5,878 bases of DNA, taken from Phycisphaerae bacterium (GTDB lineage: Bacteria > Planctomycetota > Phycisphaerae > Phycisphaerales > SM1A02). A model generated the notes under the pieces. The model made no database searches. It saw nothing but the letters and a program-made list of their open reading frames with translations, and was not told the DNA's origin. The stretch is taken from positions 1 to 5,878 of the forward strand of contig NZFT01000046.1 of assembly GCA_002690755.1 (NCBI GenBank), read 5' to 3'. A program made the position numbers and the translations under genes. Positions 5,654 to 5,878 of this stretch are shown one piece after another. Numbering within the stretch: the stretch's first letter is position 1; every line of letters begins with the position of its first letter.

Positions 5654-5878
5654 TCAGGCCGCGGTGGACGGCGGGGCGGAACGATTCGCGGTCATGGCCG
5701 CGACCAGCGTGACCGCGGCCGCCTCGACCCGAAGCACGCCATCTCCGATCCGAATCGGGACGACCCCCTGCGCCTTCAGCATCTCGAACTCGGTCGGACT
5801 GAAGCCACCTTCCGGCCCGACCAGCACCACCACCGCGTCGGCGTCGGACTCGATCACGTTCGGGGCCATGCCGTTCGC
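5654..5878 (-). CDS. rsmE: 16S rRNA (uracil1498-N3)-methyltransferase, C-terminal part (cut by window edge)
   Basis: Only the last 74 residues of a protein normally about 240 long are present; the reading frame continues past base 5878, so the start is outside the window. The visible part is the SPOUT-class trefoil-knot region: VLVGPEGGFSPTEFE holds the GPEGGF S-adenosylmethionine-binding loop, and IRIGDGVLRVEAAAVTLVAAM matches the second knot motif, usually written as LGxxILRxETA. The enzyme methylates N3 of U1498 in 16S rRNA within the assembled 30S subunit. In this copy the ETA of the second motif reads EAA, a mild departure. The PhzF-family gene follows 26 bases downstream on the same strand, so the two probably share a transcript. 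Confidence 0.9.
   Translation of the reverse strand, partial: ANGMAPNVIESDADAVVVLVGPEGGFSPTEFEMLKAQGVVPIRIGDGVLRVEAAAVTLVAAMTANRSAPPSTAA

Overview
The window is GC-rich bacterial DNA with strong G/C bias at third codon positions. It carries six genes. Three on the + strand (192-4169) converge on three on the - strand (5878-4245), and the two blocks meet tail to tail in a 75-base gap. No tRNA, rRNA, insertion sequence or CRISPR array was seen. The lineage cannot be fixed from sequence alone. A Planctomycetota-like (Phycisphaerae-type) marine or environmental bacterium is a reasonable guess: it fits the GC-rich style, an NHLP-type peptide precursor, a secreted GH5 enzyme with a CBM6 module, and a TAGAAT-type -10 box. 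This is inference only.

Left block, + strand. A six-transmembrane voltage-gated-type potassium channel (192-1055) overlaps by an ATGA junction a probable lipoprotein of the endonuclease/exonuclease/phosphatase (EEP) fold (1052-1948). After a 268-base intergenic region comes a secreted multidomain glycoside hydrolase (2217-4169). That intergenic region holds a perfect 10+2+10 palindrome resembling a repressor operator and a possible -10 box. The hydrolase has a signal peptide, a GH5-like catalytic domain, a fascin-like beta-trefoil and a C-terminal CBM6-like module, and is probably a polysaccharide-degrading enzyme.

Right block, - strand. The 3' part of rsmE (16S rRNA m3U1498 methyltransferase, cut by the window edge) is followed 26 bases later by a PhzF-family isomerase/epimerase gene. 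Next is a 228-base non-coding stretch containing about seven copies of a 13-bp tandem repeat. Last is a 102-residue RiPP precursor with a nitrile-hydratase-like (NHLP) leader, a Gly-Gly cleavage site and a 21-residue C-terminal core rich in Cys, Ser and Thr.

The most interesting element is the lone NHLP precursor. Its leader is close to the textbook family pattern, but its core (begins CDPG, ends CHAC) is not one I recognise, and no modification or export enzyme is encoded in this window. Its maturation would have to come from enzymes elsewhere in the genome.
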